Assembly (NCBI GenBank): GCA_035544635.1
Contig: DATKDQ010000391.1
Coordinates: forward strand, 1 to 9,669
DNA length: 9,669 nucleotides
Direction of reading: 5' to 3'
Origin: DATAFT01 sp035544635
GTDB lineage: Bacteria > Acidobacteriota > Thermoanaerobaculia > Multivoradales > Multivoraceae
In this document: positions 1 to 6,750 of the stretch, one piece after another
Layout of the letters: each line of letters opens with the position of its first letter
Numbering within the stretch: the first letter of the stretch is position 1
Program-made: the position numbers and the translations under genes
The notes under the pieces: generated by a model
Databases searched by the model: none
Told to the model about the DNA's origin: nothing
The model's input: the letters and a program-made list of their open reading frames with translations, nothing else

Positions 1-12
1 CTCCCAGTTCAT
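1..12 (-). CDS. Possible start of a CsbD-family stress protein, cut by the left edge
   Basis: Only four codons are inside the window: an ATG at 12-10 on the minus strand reading MNWE. A GAGGT ribosome-binding-like sequence lies about five bases upstream. CsbD/YjbJ-family proteins are small, hydrophilic, stress-induced proteins, and many begin MNW(D/E) followed by an IEGNWKQ-like stretch. The nearby GlsB and DUF883 genes on the same strand are frequent companions of csbD. The identification rests on four residues, a plausible ribosome-binding site and context, so it is a guess. Another small protein, or a chance ATG, remains possible. Confidence 0.33.
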
Positions 13-353
13 CTCGACCTCGTGGTTTGCCGTCGCGTGCCCGCTCGCCTCGAGCCGTCGACGATCACCTCGCCGCAGCTAGAGCGTGGGGCCAGACCAG
101 GCTGAGCGCCGTCCGCCGGGTCCCTGGCACGAACCCATGGCTTGCAAGCGCGGGATCGACCAGCAGCACGCCTCCTCTCGTCGCACCTCGAAGCGCGGCG
201 GTCAGGCCAAGCGCGGATGCGAGCACACAAATTTACCAGAGAGAGAGGCCCCTCGAGGCCTCCCGATACGCGCCCGAGCGCGAGGTCGAGGCGTTTCAGG
301 GCGAGATGCCGCGGCTCGGTGCGGCTCGCCACGTGGCTCGCGGGAGGGGGACG

Positions 354-421
354 AAAAAAGGAAAACGGGTGCCCGCTCGGTCTGGGATAGGAGCCACAAC
401 AGCGACCGAATCGGGCACCCG
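354..421 (-). terminator. Minus-strand rho-independent terminator
   Basis: On the minus strand, a 10-bp perfect stem (CGGGTGCCCG at 421-412 pairing with CGGGCACCCG at 375-366) continues past a small internal loop into a further 6-bp stem (TCGGTC with GACCGA), with a loop of about 21 bases. It is followed directly by TTTTCCTTTTTT (365-354), ten T in twelve bases. Stem followed by T-tract is the classic intrinsic terminator layout, and only the minus strand has the T-tract. It lies about 240 bases past the glsB stop codon, so it would end the DUF883-glsB transcript or an independent small RNA, upstream of the possible csbD start. Confidence 0.75.
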
Positions 422-456
422 GAAGGGCATTGACGAGGCACTTCCGGACGCTGCAT

Positions 457-500
457 GGCGCATGCCAGAGCGGAGCAACCCCGGGCGTCGAGCATGCGCC
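457..500. repeat. 9-bp perfect inverted repeat
   Basis: GGCGCATGC at 457-465 is matched by its reverse complement GCATGCGCC at 492-500, with 26 bases between the arms. No T-tract follows on either strand, so it is not a terminator. It could form a hairpin in a minus-strand transcript running to the terminator at 354-421. Chance is possible in GC-rich DNA. Confidence 0.5.
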
Positions 501-507
501 TGTTCTC

Positions 508-523
508 CGCAGCCCGGGCTGCG
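508..523. repeat. 16-bp perfect palindrome
   Basis: CGCAGCCCGGGCTGCG reads identically on both strands, with no mismatch or spacer. It lies 8 bases from the 457-500 inverted repeat. A symmetric site like this could bind a dimeric protein or form a cruciform. Having no spacer, it would make a poor RNA hairpin. Function unknown. Confidence 0.5.
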
Positions 524-661
524 CCAATCTCACGCGCCTCGACTTCAGCGGTGGCACGCTCTGCATCCTGCGGTGCAGAACTTGCGTGGTGGCTTCCGAC
601 CTGGTGTCGTCGAGGGATGGGTCCTGCCCGACACGGCCAGCGGTCTGCCGTTGATCGGACT

Positions 662-940
662 TCACCGTCGTCGAGAGATCAGGTGAATGATCGCCACGAA
701 GAGGGCGGCGCCGATGATCGACCACAGGATCGGGAATGGCTGCCCCCCGATGGTGACCATGAGAGGCTCCGGGAGCCCGAGCAAGCGAGCGACCCATGGT
801 CCGAGCAGGGCGCCGACGAAGCCGAGCGCGATCGAAACGATGAGCCCGCCGCGGGCGCCGCCCGCGATGGCCTTCCCGATGGCACCGCAGACGGCAGCGA
901 TCACCACCAGAAGCAGGAGTGCCGGCAGCGACATGGTCAT
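662..940 (-). CDS. GlsB/YeaQ/YmgE family stress-response membrane protein
   Basis: A 92-residue inner-membrane protein of the GlsB/YeaQ/YmgE (transglycosylase-associated) family, which is usually 80-95 residues and induced by envelope, osmotic or acid stress; its molecular role is unknown. Three hydrophobic segments are visible at about residues 4-26, 31-53 and 69-88. The glycine-rich stretch GGLIVSIALGFVGALLGPW matches the family's signature between helices 1 and 2. The protein ends in a basic SRRR tail. The start could be the ATG at 940 or the in-frame ATG at 934. A GGGG run 8 bases before 940 favours 940, while an AGGAGG overlapping the end of the upstream gene lies further off. It begins 19 bp after the DUF883 gene, so the two are probably one operon. 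The family call is firm; the function is not known. Confidence 0.9.
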   Translation of the reverse strand: MTMSLPALLLLVVIAAVCGAIGKAIAGGARGGLIVSIALGFVGALLGPWVARLLGLPEPLMVTIGGQPFPILWSIIGAALFVAIIHLISRRR

Positions 941-959
941 GGCCAGGTCCCCGCCCTCC

Positions 960-1337
960 TCACACCGACCGGGGCCGCCGACGCATCGACATCCCGAGCA
1001 CGAACCCGGCCGACGCCACCAGCATCAGGGACTTGCCGGGATTCTCGTGGATGTAGTCGGTGGCGGCGGCCGCGGCTCGCGACAGATCACTCCGGGCCTG
1101 GGTGAAGCCACGATCGATCGCCTTCGCGGTGTCGTCCAGGCGCCGGTGCGCGCCTTTCGAAGCCGTCTTGGCCCCGTTACGGACGTACTCGCCCGCCACG
1201 CCGGCCCCCTCCTTCACGCGCTCCGCTGCCGACTTCACACCAATCTCCGCGCTCTCGGTGGCGCCGAGCACGGCGTCGCGAGTGCGGTCGATCAGAGAGT
1301 CCATGCCGTCCTTGGTTCGTTCGATGTTCTTGATCAT
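960..1337 (-). CDS. DUF883-like (YqjD/ElaB-type) membrane-anchored protein
   Basis: A 125-residue protein with a long charged, alanine-rich helical body and one C-terminal hydrophobic segment (about residues 103-118) ending in basic residues, RRRPRSV. The ENPGKSLMLVASAGFVLG stretch resembles the C-terminal ENPWK..G..G motif of DUF883 proteins such as E. coli YqjD and ElaB, which tether ribosomes to the inner membrane in stationary phase. The body resembles coiled-coil or apolipoprotein-like helices (EIGVKSAAERVKEGAGVAGE). The frame is open upstream to 1580, but the ATG at 1337 has an AGGAG about seven bases ahead and starts MIKNIERTKDG, a natural beginning. Its stop codon is followed immediately by GGAGG leading to glsB. 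The body diverges from the E. coli members, so ribosome binding is inferred from the family only. Confidence 0.83.
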   Translation of the reverse strand: MIKNIERTKDGMDSLIDRTRDAVLGATESAEIGVKSAAERVKEGAGVAGEYVRNGAKTASKGAHRRLDDTAKAIDRGFTQARSDLSRAAAAATDYIHENPGKSLMLVASAGFVLGMSMRRRPRSV

Positions 1338-1650
1338 GCGCTTTCTCCTCGGGTTCTCGAGCCGGCAGCTAGAGGTCGGCCCGCAATCGTCTTCTGGAAA
1401 GAGCCCAGCGACCGAGCCTTGCGACAAATTGTCTCGGGCGCCGCCCGTCTTCGTCATCGGGCACTCCATCGCGCCCGTGGCGCCCGGCATCCTCCCTGTA
1501 TGCATCATATGGGCCATCATCGCGGCTTCCCTCTCCATCGTCATGGAGCGGGAGACCGCAGATCGTCCTTGCTCGAACATGTCTCGAGCGTGGCCCTCGG
1601 TCCGCCCACCGTGAAGAGCATTTTTACTACCCGGGAGCGGGAACGCGGAC
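1338..1650. other. Gene-poor region upstream of the DUF883 gene
   Basis: No gene is called. The minus frame of the DUF883 gene stays open back to an ATG at 1580 and would encode a methionine- and histidine-rich stretch (MMAHMMHTGRMPGATGAMEC), without a convincing ribosome-binding site. The promoter of the DUF883-glsB operon should lie here. TATGAT on the minus strand near 1508-1503 resembles a -10 box, but I see no matching -35. An interrupted palindrome GACAA-A-TTGTC is at 1423-1433. An AT-rich pocket is at 1620-1629. There is no clear terminator for the genes to the right. Confidence 0.5.
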
Positions 1651-1897
1651 CTAGGTAGAAACTACGGCCCGGGCCGGCAGCTCGAGCGCCGCGCCCGGCA
1701 TGCCGAGCAGCGTGGAGCTCGCCTCGTCCTGCGCGATGCAGAAGGCGCCGGCGCGGCGCAGCGCCAGGAGCCCCTCGGCGCCGTCACTGCCCCCGCCGGT
1801 CAGGACCGCCGCGGCGGTGTGGTGCGGCGCCAGGCGCCGTGCCAAGCGCCAGCATCGCGAGCCCGGAAGGGATGTCCACCAGGCACCAGCCGCGTTC
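1651..1897 (-). pseudogene. CheB-like methylesterase, 3' remnant with frameshift
   Basis: The last 60 or so codons on the minus strand, ending with TAG at 1653-1651, read AAAVLTGGGSDGAEGLLAL, then RRAGAFCIAQDEASSTLLG and MPGAALELPA. This closely follows the C-terminal lobe of the chemotaxis protein-glutamate methylesterase CheB (LTGMGxDGAxGLLALRxAGAxTIAQDEASxxVxGMPxxAIxLGA). The Asp of the DGA motif, an active-site residue in CheB, is kept. Upstream, CLVDIPSGLAMLAL continues the similarity but in another frame. The switch falls at about 1840-1846, where dropping one G in CTTGGCACGG would restore one frame. The catalytic Ser and His lobe is absent, and similarity stops at the end of the radical SAM gene. 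This is a decayed gene end, unless the frameshifts are sequencing errors in a fusion. Confidence 0.65.
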
Positions 1898-4178
1898 AGA
1901 GGAGCGCGAAGGCGCTCTCGAAAGCGCGCTCGGCGCGGGCGGCGTCGCCGGTGAGCAGCTCGCCGAGCTCGAGCAGGCTCGCCCGCAGCGGGACGCGGCT
2001 CTGTTCGGCCGAGAACGCGATCACCGCGGGCAGCGAGGCTGCCCCGGGCGAGAGCCACTGCACGCGCCCCGCCGTCTCGCCCAGCGCGCCGTCCACCGGC
2101 ACGACGACCGCGTCGATCTTCCGCCCCAGCTCGCGCAGGTACGCGAGCAGTGCCGCCGCCGGGTCGGCGCCGTGGTGGAGGCGCTCGAGCCGCTCGTGGC
2201 CGAGCGCGGCGAGCTGCTCGCTCGCGCTCATCACCTCGACTCCCAGCTCGCGGAAGTAGAGCTCGAGCGCCCGGCGCAGCCGTCCGGCCTCGACCACCGG
2301 CACCAGCGTCACCGTGGGCGGCGTCGCCGTCACCCAGCCGTGCGCTGCCGGCTGGTAGCCGTGCGCGAGCAGGGTGCGGTGCCACGGGGCCTGGGCGAAC
2401 CACTGCTTGACCTGGGGCGTCCAGCGGCGCAGCAGCTCGAGGCCCGGGACCTCGCCCACGCATTCCTGGATCGCGCGCTCGATCCGCGCACGGTCCGGCA
2501 AGAGCCCGTGCCGGAACTCCGGGTAGAGCCTGCGGTGCAGGCGCCGGATGCGGCGGCGCGCCCGCGACGCCGCGCGTGCCAGCGCCTGGGACAGGCCGCC
2601 GGCCGCCGCCCGGTCGGCCAGCTCCTCGACCTCGCGGTAGCCGGCCAGCGCGGCCTCGTGGAACTCGTGCGCGTAGAGCGTCTGGGCCGTGAACTTGCGG
2701 AAGTGCAGTCCCTTGATCGCCAGGCGCACCGCCTGGTCGAGCAGGGCGGGCCGGTGGATCAGGGTCCGCGCCAGGAATTTCAGGTACGCCGGCCCCTGGC
2801 GGGAGAGGAGCTGCCGGTAGAGCGAGCGCGCCAAGGCGCGCAGCTCCACGGCGCCCAACGCGCGGCGCGGCCGCGGGCGGTCACCGAGACGGCTGAGCAG
2901 GGTCCAGCAGCGCTCGAAGTAGGTCTCGAGGCGCTCGTCGTAGAGCGTCTCGAGCACCCTCCGGTAGCCGGAGATCAACACCTCGCGGTCGAGCTCGGGC
3001 TCGAAGTTGAGCGTGATCTCGACGTTGTTGCCGGTCGACTCGGCGAGCAGACGGCCCTCGCGCTCGAGACGCGCGTAGAGGTCGGTGCCGCGCAGGGCGC
3101 TGAGCAGGCCGACCATGGCCATCGGGATCCCCGCCTCCTGGATGAAGGCGACCTGGGCGTCGAACACCTCCGGGCCGTCGCCGTCGAGCCCGAGGATGAA
3201 GCCGCCGGTGACCTCGATGCCCTTGCGCTGGATGGCGGTGACGGCGTGCAGCAGATGGTCGTCGTCGTCGCGGTCGGTGTTCTGCACCTTCTTCGTCCGG
3301 CGCAGCGCTTCGGGGTTGGGGCTCTCGATGCCGAGGAAGGTCATGGTGAAGCCGGCATCCACCATCGCGTCGAGCAGCGGCTCGAGCTTGGCCAGGTTGA
3401 CGCTCGCCTCGGTGTAGAGGTCGAACGGGTAGCCGCGCTCGCGCTGCCAGTCGGCGACCGCGGGCAAGAGGCGCAGGGCATCCTTCTTGTTGCCGATGAA
3501 GTTGTCGTCGACCAGGAACACCGCGCCGCGCCAGCCGAGCGCGTGGAGGTGGTCGAGCTCGGAGAGCATCTGCTGGTTGGACTTGGTACGCGGCACCCGC
3601 CCGAAGAGCTTCGTGATGTCGCAGAACTCGCAGTCGAACGGACAGCCGCGCGAGAACTGGAGCGCCATCGAGCCGTAGGCGTCGAGGTCGAGCAGCTCGA
3701 AGCGCGGCACCGGGGTGGCGGTGATGGCCGGTTTGCGCTCGGGGCGGTAGACGCGGGCGGCCTTCCCCGCCTCCCAGTCGGCGAGGAAGCGGGGGAAGGT
3801 CTCCTCCACCTCGTCGAGCAGGTAGTGGTCGGCGCCCGCGATCTCGGAGGCGAAGGAGGTCGGGTGCGGCCCCCCGACCGCCACCGGACGGCGGCGCGCG
3901 TTCGCGCGCGCGATGACGTCGCGCAGCGAGCCGCGCTGCACCACCATGGTCGAGGTCAAGACCAGGTCGGCCCAGTCCAGGTCCTCGTCGCGAAGCGGCG
4001 TGACGTTCATGTCCACCAGGCGCAACCGCCAGTGGGCGGGGAACATCGCCGCCACGGTGATGAGGCCGAGCGGCGGCATCGAGGCGCGCTTGCCGACCAG
4101 CTCGAGCGCGTACTGGAAGCCCCAGTAGGAGGGTGGGAACGCGGGATAGACCAGCAGGACCTTGGGGGAATGGACCAT
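1896..4178 (-). CDS. Cobalamin-binding radical SAM protein (DUF4070 type)
   Basis: A 760-residue protein. Residues 1-135 form a B12-binding-like Rossmann domain (PKVLLVYPAFPP, MPPLGLITVAAMFP, PVAVGGPHPT). The radical SAM core follows with FSRGCPFDCEFCDI, whose cysteines 179, 183 and 186 form the CxxxCxxC motif that binds the 4Fe-4S cluster. VFLVDDNFIGNKK, GIESPNPEAL and VTGGFILGLDGDGP are typical of the subfamily that includes BchE and the hopanoid methylases HpnP and HpnR. A DUF4070-like segment (GNNVEITLNFEPELDRE to about residue 500) comes next. The last 200 or so residues have no family I recognise. Such enzymes make 5'-deoxyadenosyl radicals, and many methylate unactivated carbons with cobalamin; the substrate here is unknown. 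An open GTG start exists at 4202, but the ATG at 4178 has GGGAG seven bases upstream. It lies 139 bp after the receptor gene. Confidence 0.92.
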   Translation of the reverse strand: MVHSPKVLLVYPAFPPSYWGFQYALELVGKRASMPPLGLITVAAMFPAHWRLRLVDMNVTPLRDEDLDWADLVLTSTMVVQRGSLRDVIARANARRRPVAVGGPHPTSFASEIAGADHYLLDEVEETFPRFLADWEAGKAARVYRPERKPAITATPVPRFELLDLDAYGSMALQFSRGCPFDCEFCDITKLFGRVPRTKSNQQMLSELDHLHALGWRGAVFLVDDNFIGNKKDALRLLPAVADWQRERGYPFDLYTEASVNLAKLEPLLDAMVDAGFTMTFLGIESPNPEALRRTKKVQNTDRDDDDHLLHAVTAIQRKGIEVTGGFILGLDGDGPEVFDAQVAFIQEAGIPMAMVGLLSALRGTDLYARLEREGRLLAESTGNNVEITLNFEPELDREVLISGYRRVLETLYDERLETYFERCWTLLSRLGDRPRPRRALGAVELRALARSLYRQLLSRQGPAYLKFLARTLIHRPALLDQAVRLAIKGLHFRKFTAQTLYAHEFHEAALAGYREVEELADRAAAGGLSQALARAASRARRRIRRLHRRLYPEFRHGLLPDRARIERAIQECVGEVPGLELLRRWTPQVKQWFAQAPWHRTLLAHGYQPAAHGWVTATPPTVTLVPVVEAGRLRRALELYFRELGVEVMSASEQLAALGHERLERLHHGADPAAALLAYLRELGRKIDAVVVPVDGALGETAGRVQWLSPGAASLPAVIAFSAEQSRVPLRASLLELGELLTGDAARAERAFESAFALL

Positions 4179-4317
4179 CGAACACTCCCGCGGGGCGAGC
4201 ACCCGGCCGCCATTCGGTACGGCGCGGGGACCCAGCCTATCGCCTCCTCCAGGATACCGTCGCGGTCGCCTCGGAGCGCCAGGACTTACCCGGCCGAGCT
4301 CCTGGGCCTCTCCCGCG

Positions 4318-6645
4318 TCACCATCTGCCGACCAGCTCGATGCCCACCGTCCGGGGATCGTTCGTCATCCCGGTCAGGTTGTTGAAGTCGATCCCGTTCT
4401 GGATGATCTCCTCGTCGAGGAGATTGCGTGCGAAGAGTGCCACCTCGTAGCGCGCCTCGGCGAAGGTGTAGCCGAGCCGCAGCCCGATCTCCAGCGAGTC
4501 GCCGCGGAACTCGGCCGATTCGTAGAGGAAGAAGCGCTTCTCGTCGTGGTAGGCCCAGTCGACGCTGCCGATGAAGATGCCCCTCCCGGCCGGCCTGCGA
4601 TAGTCGATGATTCCGTTCCAGATCCACTCCGGCGCGTGCGGCAGGCTGTTGCCGTCCACGCGCACCAGCCCGGCCGGGGTCAGCGGATCGAGGACCGTGC
4701 AGCCGCCGCCGCAGGGCGCGACGGCGAGGTTGGGATCCTTGATCTCGGTGTGGTTGTAGCTCAGGCCGGTGGTGAAGAGCCACTCCGAGGTGGGCGCGAA
4801 CTCGAGGTCGAGCTCGAAGCCGTAGCCGTCCGTCTTGTCGGCGTTGAGCAGCGTCGCGGTGTTGAACTGGCCGCCGACCGCGACCAACTGCTGGCCGTCG
4901 ACCTCGTAGTCGAAGATCGCCGCGCCCAGGCGCAGCCTGCGCTCGAGCAGCTCGCTCTTGAGGCCGATCTCGAACGAGAGGATCTCCTCCTCGTCCGCCA
5001 CCGAGACGCAGTTGGTCGCCGGGTTGAGACCGCCCTCGAAATCCGGGCAGAACAGGATGCGGCCCTGGATCGAAGGTGCCCGGAAGCCGGTGGCCACCCG
5101 GCCGTAGACGTTCACGTTGGGCGCCGCCTGGTACATGGCCGCCAGGTTCCAGCTCACGTCGTCGGCGTCGGTCGAGCGCACGATCGGAGCGAAGGTGGGG
5201 GTCTGGAACAGAGGTATCGGGCGCTCCGCCGAGAAGTCCTTCTCGTCGTGGGTGAAGCGCAGACCCGCCTGGAGGTCCCAGCGCTCGGAGGCGGCGTAGT
5301 CGATCGACCCGAAGAGCGCGTACGACTCGGCCTGCTGCTCCTGGAACGCGAAGGCGTTCTGGGGGTTGCCCGGCGCCAGGCTGTCGAAGTTGAAGGTCTC
5401 GATCTCGAGGTCCTCGTCGAAGTAGAAGGCGCCCACCAGCCAGCCCAGGCGGCGCTCGCCCGCGCTCGCGATCCGGATCTCCTGCGTGAGCTGATCGAGG
5501 CTGGGGATGCCGTCGGCCGTCTCCGCATTGAACGGAATGAAACCCGGCCCGAAGGGCGGCGCGAAAGAGGCGCCGAAGCCGCCGTCGATGTCGGCGCGGC
5601 TGAACATGTCGAGCGTCTCGAAGCCGGTGATCGAGGTGAGCACGGCGCCGCCGAGGTCGTAATCGAAGCGGAGGGTGGCGCCCTGGGAGTCGATGTCCTG
5701 CGAGTTGAGGCCGTCGTGGAAGACCTCGTCCTGCTCGAACCCGGCGACCAGGTCATCCGTACCCGGCCGGATGATGTTGGCGCGGAAGATGCGCGCGGTG
5801 CCGTCGACCTTCCAGGCATGCAGGTTGAGCAGGCCGCTGAAGCGGTCGTTCGGCTCCCACAGGAGCTGCACGCGGGCGGCGCCGGTCTCGTCGCTGCCCA
5901 GCGCGTCGTTCTCGCCGGTGAACCGGTTGTCGATCCAATCGCTTCGCGTCTGGATCACACCCGAGAAGCGCGCCGACAGAGTCTCGGAGAGCGCGCCCCC
6001 GATCGCGGCCTTGACGTCGACGGTGTCGAAGGTGCCGTAGGACACGCGCACGAAGGAGTCGAACTCCTGGGACGGCTTCTTGGAGTCGAACTTCACGACG
6101 CCCGCCGGAGTGTTGCGGCCGAACAGCGTCCCCTGCGGGCCGCGCAGCACCTCCACGCGCTCGATGTCGAAGATCGGCATGCCCTTGAGGATGGGGTTCT
6201 CGAGCACCACCTCGTCGTAGAGCATCGAGACCGGCTGCGAGGCGTTGAGATCGAAGTCGGTGTTGCCCAGACCGCGGATGTAGAAGCGCGGGAAGGCCTT
6301 GCCGAACGAGGACTCCATGACCAGGCTCGGCACGCGCCCCGACAGGGTCTTCACGTCCTGCCCGGCGCCGGTCAGGAGGTCGAGCTTCTCCGCGTCGATC
6401 GCGGTCAGCGAGACCGGGACCTCCATCACGTTCTGGGTCCGCCTCTGGGCGGTGACGAAGATCTCGTCTAGGAACGCCGGCCGCTCGCCGGGCTCTGCCT
6501 CGCGCTCGTCGGCCTCCCCTTGCCGTCCACCCTGCTCCTGCTCCGCTTCCTCCGCCTCCTCGGCCGAGGAAGGCCCGGTGAACCCGATGAGTGCGAGAGC
6601 GAGAGCGAGGACGAGACTCCTCCGACCGTACCACGCGTCGGCCAT
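4318..6645 (-). CDS. TonB-dependent outer-membrane receptor
   Basis: A 775-residue outer-membrane beta-barrel transporter powered by the TonB-ExbBD complex. Residues 1-28 are a Sec signal peptide (ALALALIGFTGPSSA, cut before EEAEEA). An acidic, glutamate-rich linker (29-57) leads to the TonB-box region DEIFVTAQRR (60-69). The plug domain (about 70-190) includes FYIRGLGN and the signature VEVLRGPQGTLFGRNTPAGV (164-183). The barrel fills the rest and ends in GIELVGRW with the usual terminal aromatic. Two cysteine pairs (FCPDFEGGLNPATNC and CGGGC) look like loop disulfides. The frame is open to 6738, but the ATG at 6645 sits just before the signal peptide and has GGGGGA upstream. The ligand cannot be told: this subfamily includes siderophore, cobalamin and other uptake receptors. 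It follows the amidohydrolase gene by 105 bp. Confidence 0.95.
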   Translation of the reverse strand: MADAWYGRRSLVLALALALIGFTGPSSAEEAEEAEQEQGGRQGEADEREAEPGERPAFLDEIFVTAQRRTQNVMEVPVSLTAIDAEKLDLLTGAGQDVKTLSGRVPSLVMESSFGKAFPRFYIRGLGNTDFDLNASQPVSMLYDEVVLENPILKGMPIFDIERVEVLRGPQGTLFGRNTPAGVVKFDSKKPSQEFDSFVRVSYGTFDTVDVKAAIGGALSETLSARFSGVIQTRSDWIDNRFTGENDALGSDETGAARVQLLWEPNDRFSGLLNLHAWKVDGTARIFRANIIRPGTDDLVAGFEQDEVFHDGLNSQDIDSQGATLRFDYDLGGAVLTSITGFETLDMFSRADIDGGFGASFAPPFGPGFIPFNAETADGIPSLDQLTQEIRIASAGERRLGWLVGAFYFDEDLEIETFNFDSLAPGNPQNAFAFQEQQAESYALFGSIDYAASERWDLQAGLRFTHDEKDFSAERPIPLFQTPTFAPIVRSTDADDVSWNLAAMYQAAPNVNVYGRVATGFRAPSIQGRILFCPDFEGGLNPATNCVSVADEEEILSFEIGLKSELLERRLRLGAAIFDYEVDGQQLVAVGGQFNTATLLNADKTDGYGFELDLEFAPTSEWLFTTGLSYNHTEIKDPNLAVAPCGGGCTVLDPLTPAGLVRVDGNSLPHAPEWIWNGIIDYRRPAGRGIFIGSVDWAYHDEKRFFLYESAEFRGDSLEIGLRLGYTFAEARYEVALFARNLLDEEIIQNGIDFNNLTGMTNDPRTVGIELVGRW

Positions 6646-6750
6646 GTTCGGATCCCCCAGAAGGTCGGTTACGCGGCGAACTCTAACACGCTGCAAACCA
6701 TGCCCGCCGGGCGCGGCGCCGCCTGTCGGCTCGCCCACGGCTTCCCTCTT

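Larger units (their letters stand above)
13..661. other. Gene-free 649-bp region with several inverted repeats
   Basis: Open frames here on both strands are arginine- and proline-rich with no recognisable domain, and I do not call any as genes. What is visible is structure: an inverted repeat GAGGCC/GGCCTC (245-250 and 257-262), a minus-strand intrinsic terminator (354-421), a 9-bp perfect inverted repeat (457-465 and 492-500), a 16-bp palindrome (508-523) and a 6-bp stem (560-565 and 574-579). Read on the minus strand, 661 to 354 would be the 3' untranslated part of the glsB transcript or a separate structured RNA. No tRNA- or rRNA-like sequence was seen. Confidence 0.6.

Noticed and set aside
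27..686. Overlapping open frames at the left end on both strands, as candidate genes
   Set aside because: They are Arg/Pro/Ala-rich, lack motifs, and cross the terminator hairpin and palindromes. High GC makes such open frames common.
687..1658. Plus-strand open frame across the DUF883 and GlsB genes
   Set aside because: Composition is shadow-like, and it runs opposite two small genes with recognisable families and ribosome-binding sites.
1895..1900. Programmed frameshift at CTC-CTC-TGA joining the radical SAM gene to the CheB-like tail
   Set aside because: A second, unrelated frame change is needed at about 1840-1846, which fits decay or sequence error better than recoding.
1954..2463. Extending the CheB-like frame upstream to the ATG at 2463
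   Set aside because: Upstream of about 1850 this frame is Arg/Ala-rich nonsense overlapping the radical SAM gene. CheB similarity upstream continues briefly in another frame instead.
4279..4305. CCAGGA/TCCTGG inverted repeat after the receptor gene as a terminator
   Set aside because: Only six base pairs with a 15-base loop and no T-tract on either strand.
1839..4385. Very long plus-strand open frame opposite the radical SAM gene, over 840 codons
   Set aside because: Its protein is a repetitive Arg/Ala/Glu/Val/His mix with no domain. It mirrors the codon bias of the minus-strand gene, which has clear motifs throughout.
4162..6471. Plus-strand open frame of about 770 codons opposite the TonB receptor
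   Set aside because: An antisense artefact of GC-rich codon use; low-complexity composition and no recognisable fold, while the receptor frame has signal peptide, plug and barrel features.
6700..6722. GC-rich self-complementary stretch between amidohydrolase and receptor genes as a terminator
   Set aside because: It can fold, but no T-tract follows on the minus strand; such stretches are frequent at this GC content.
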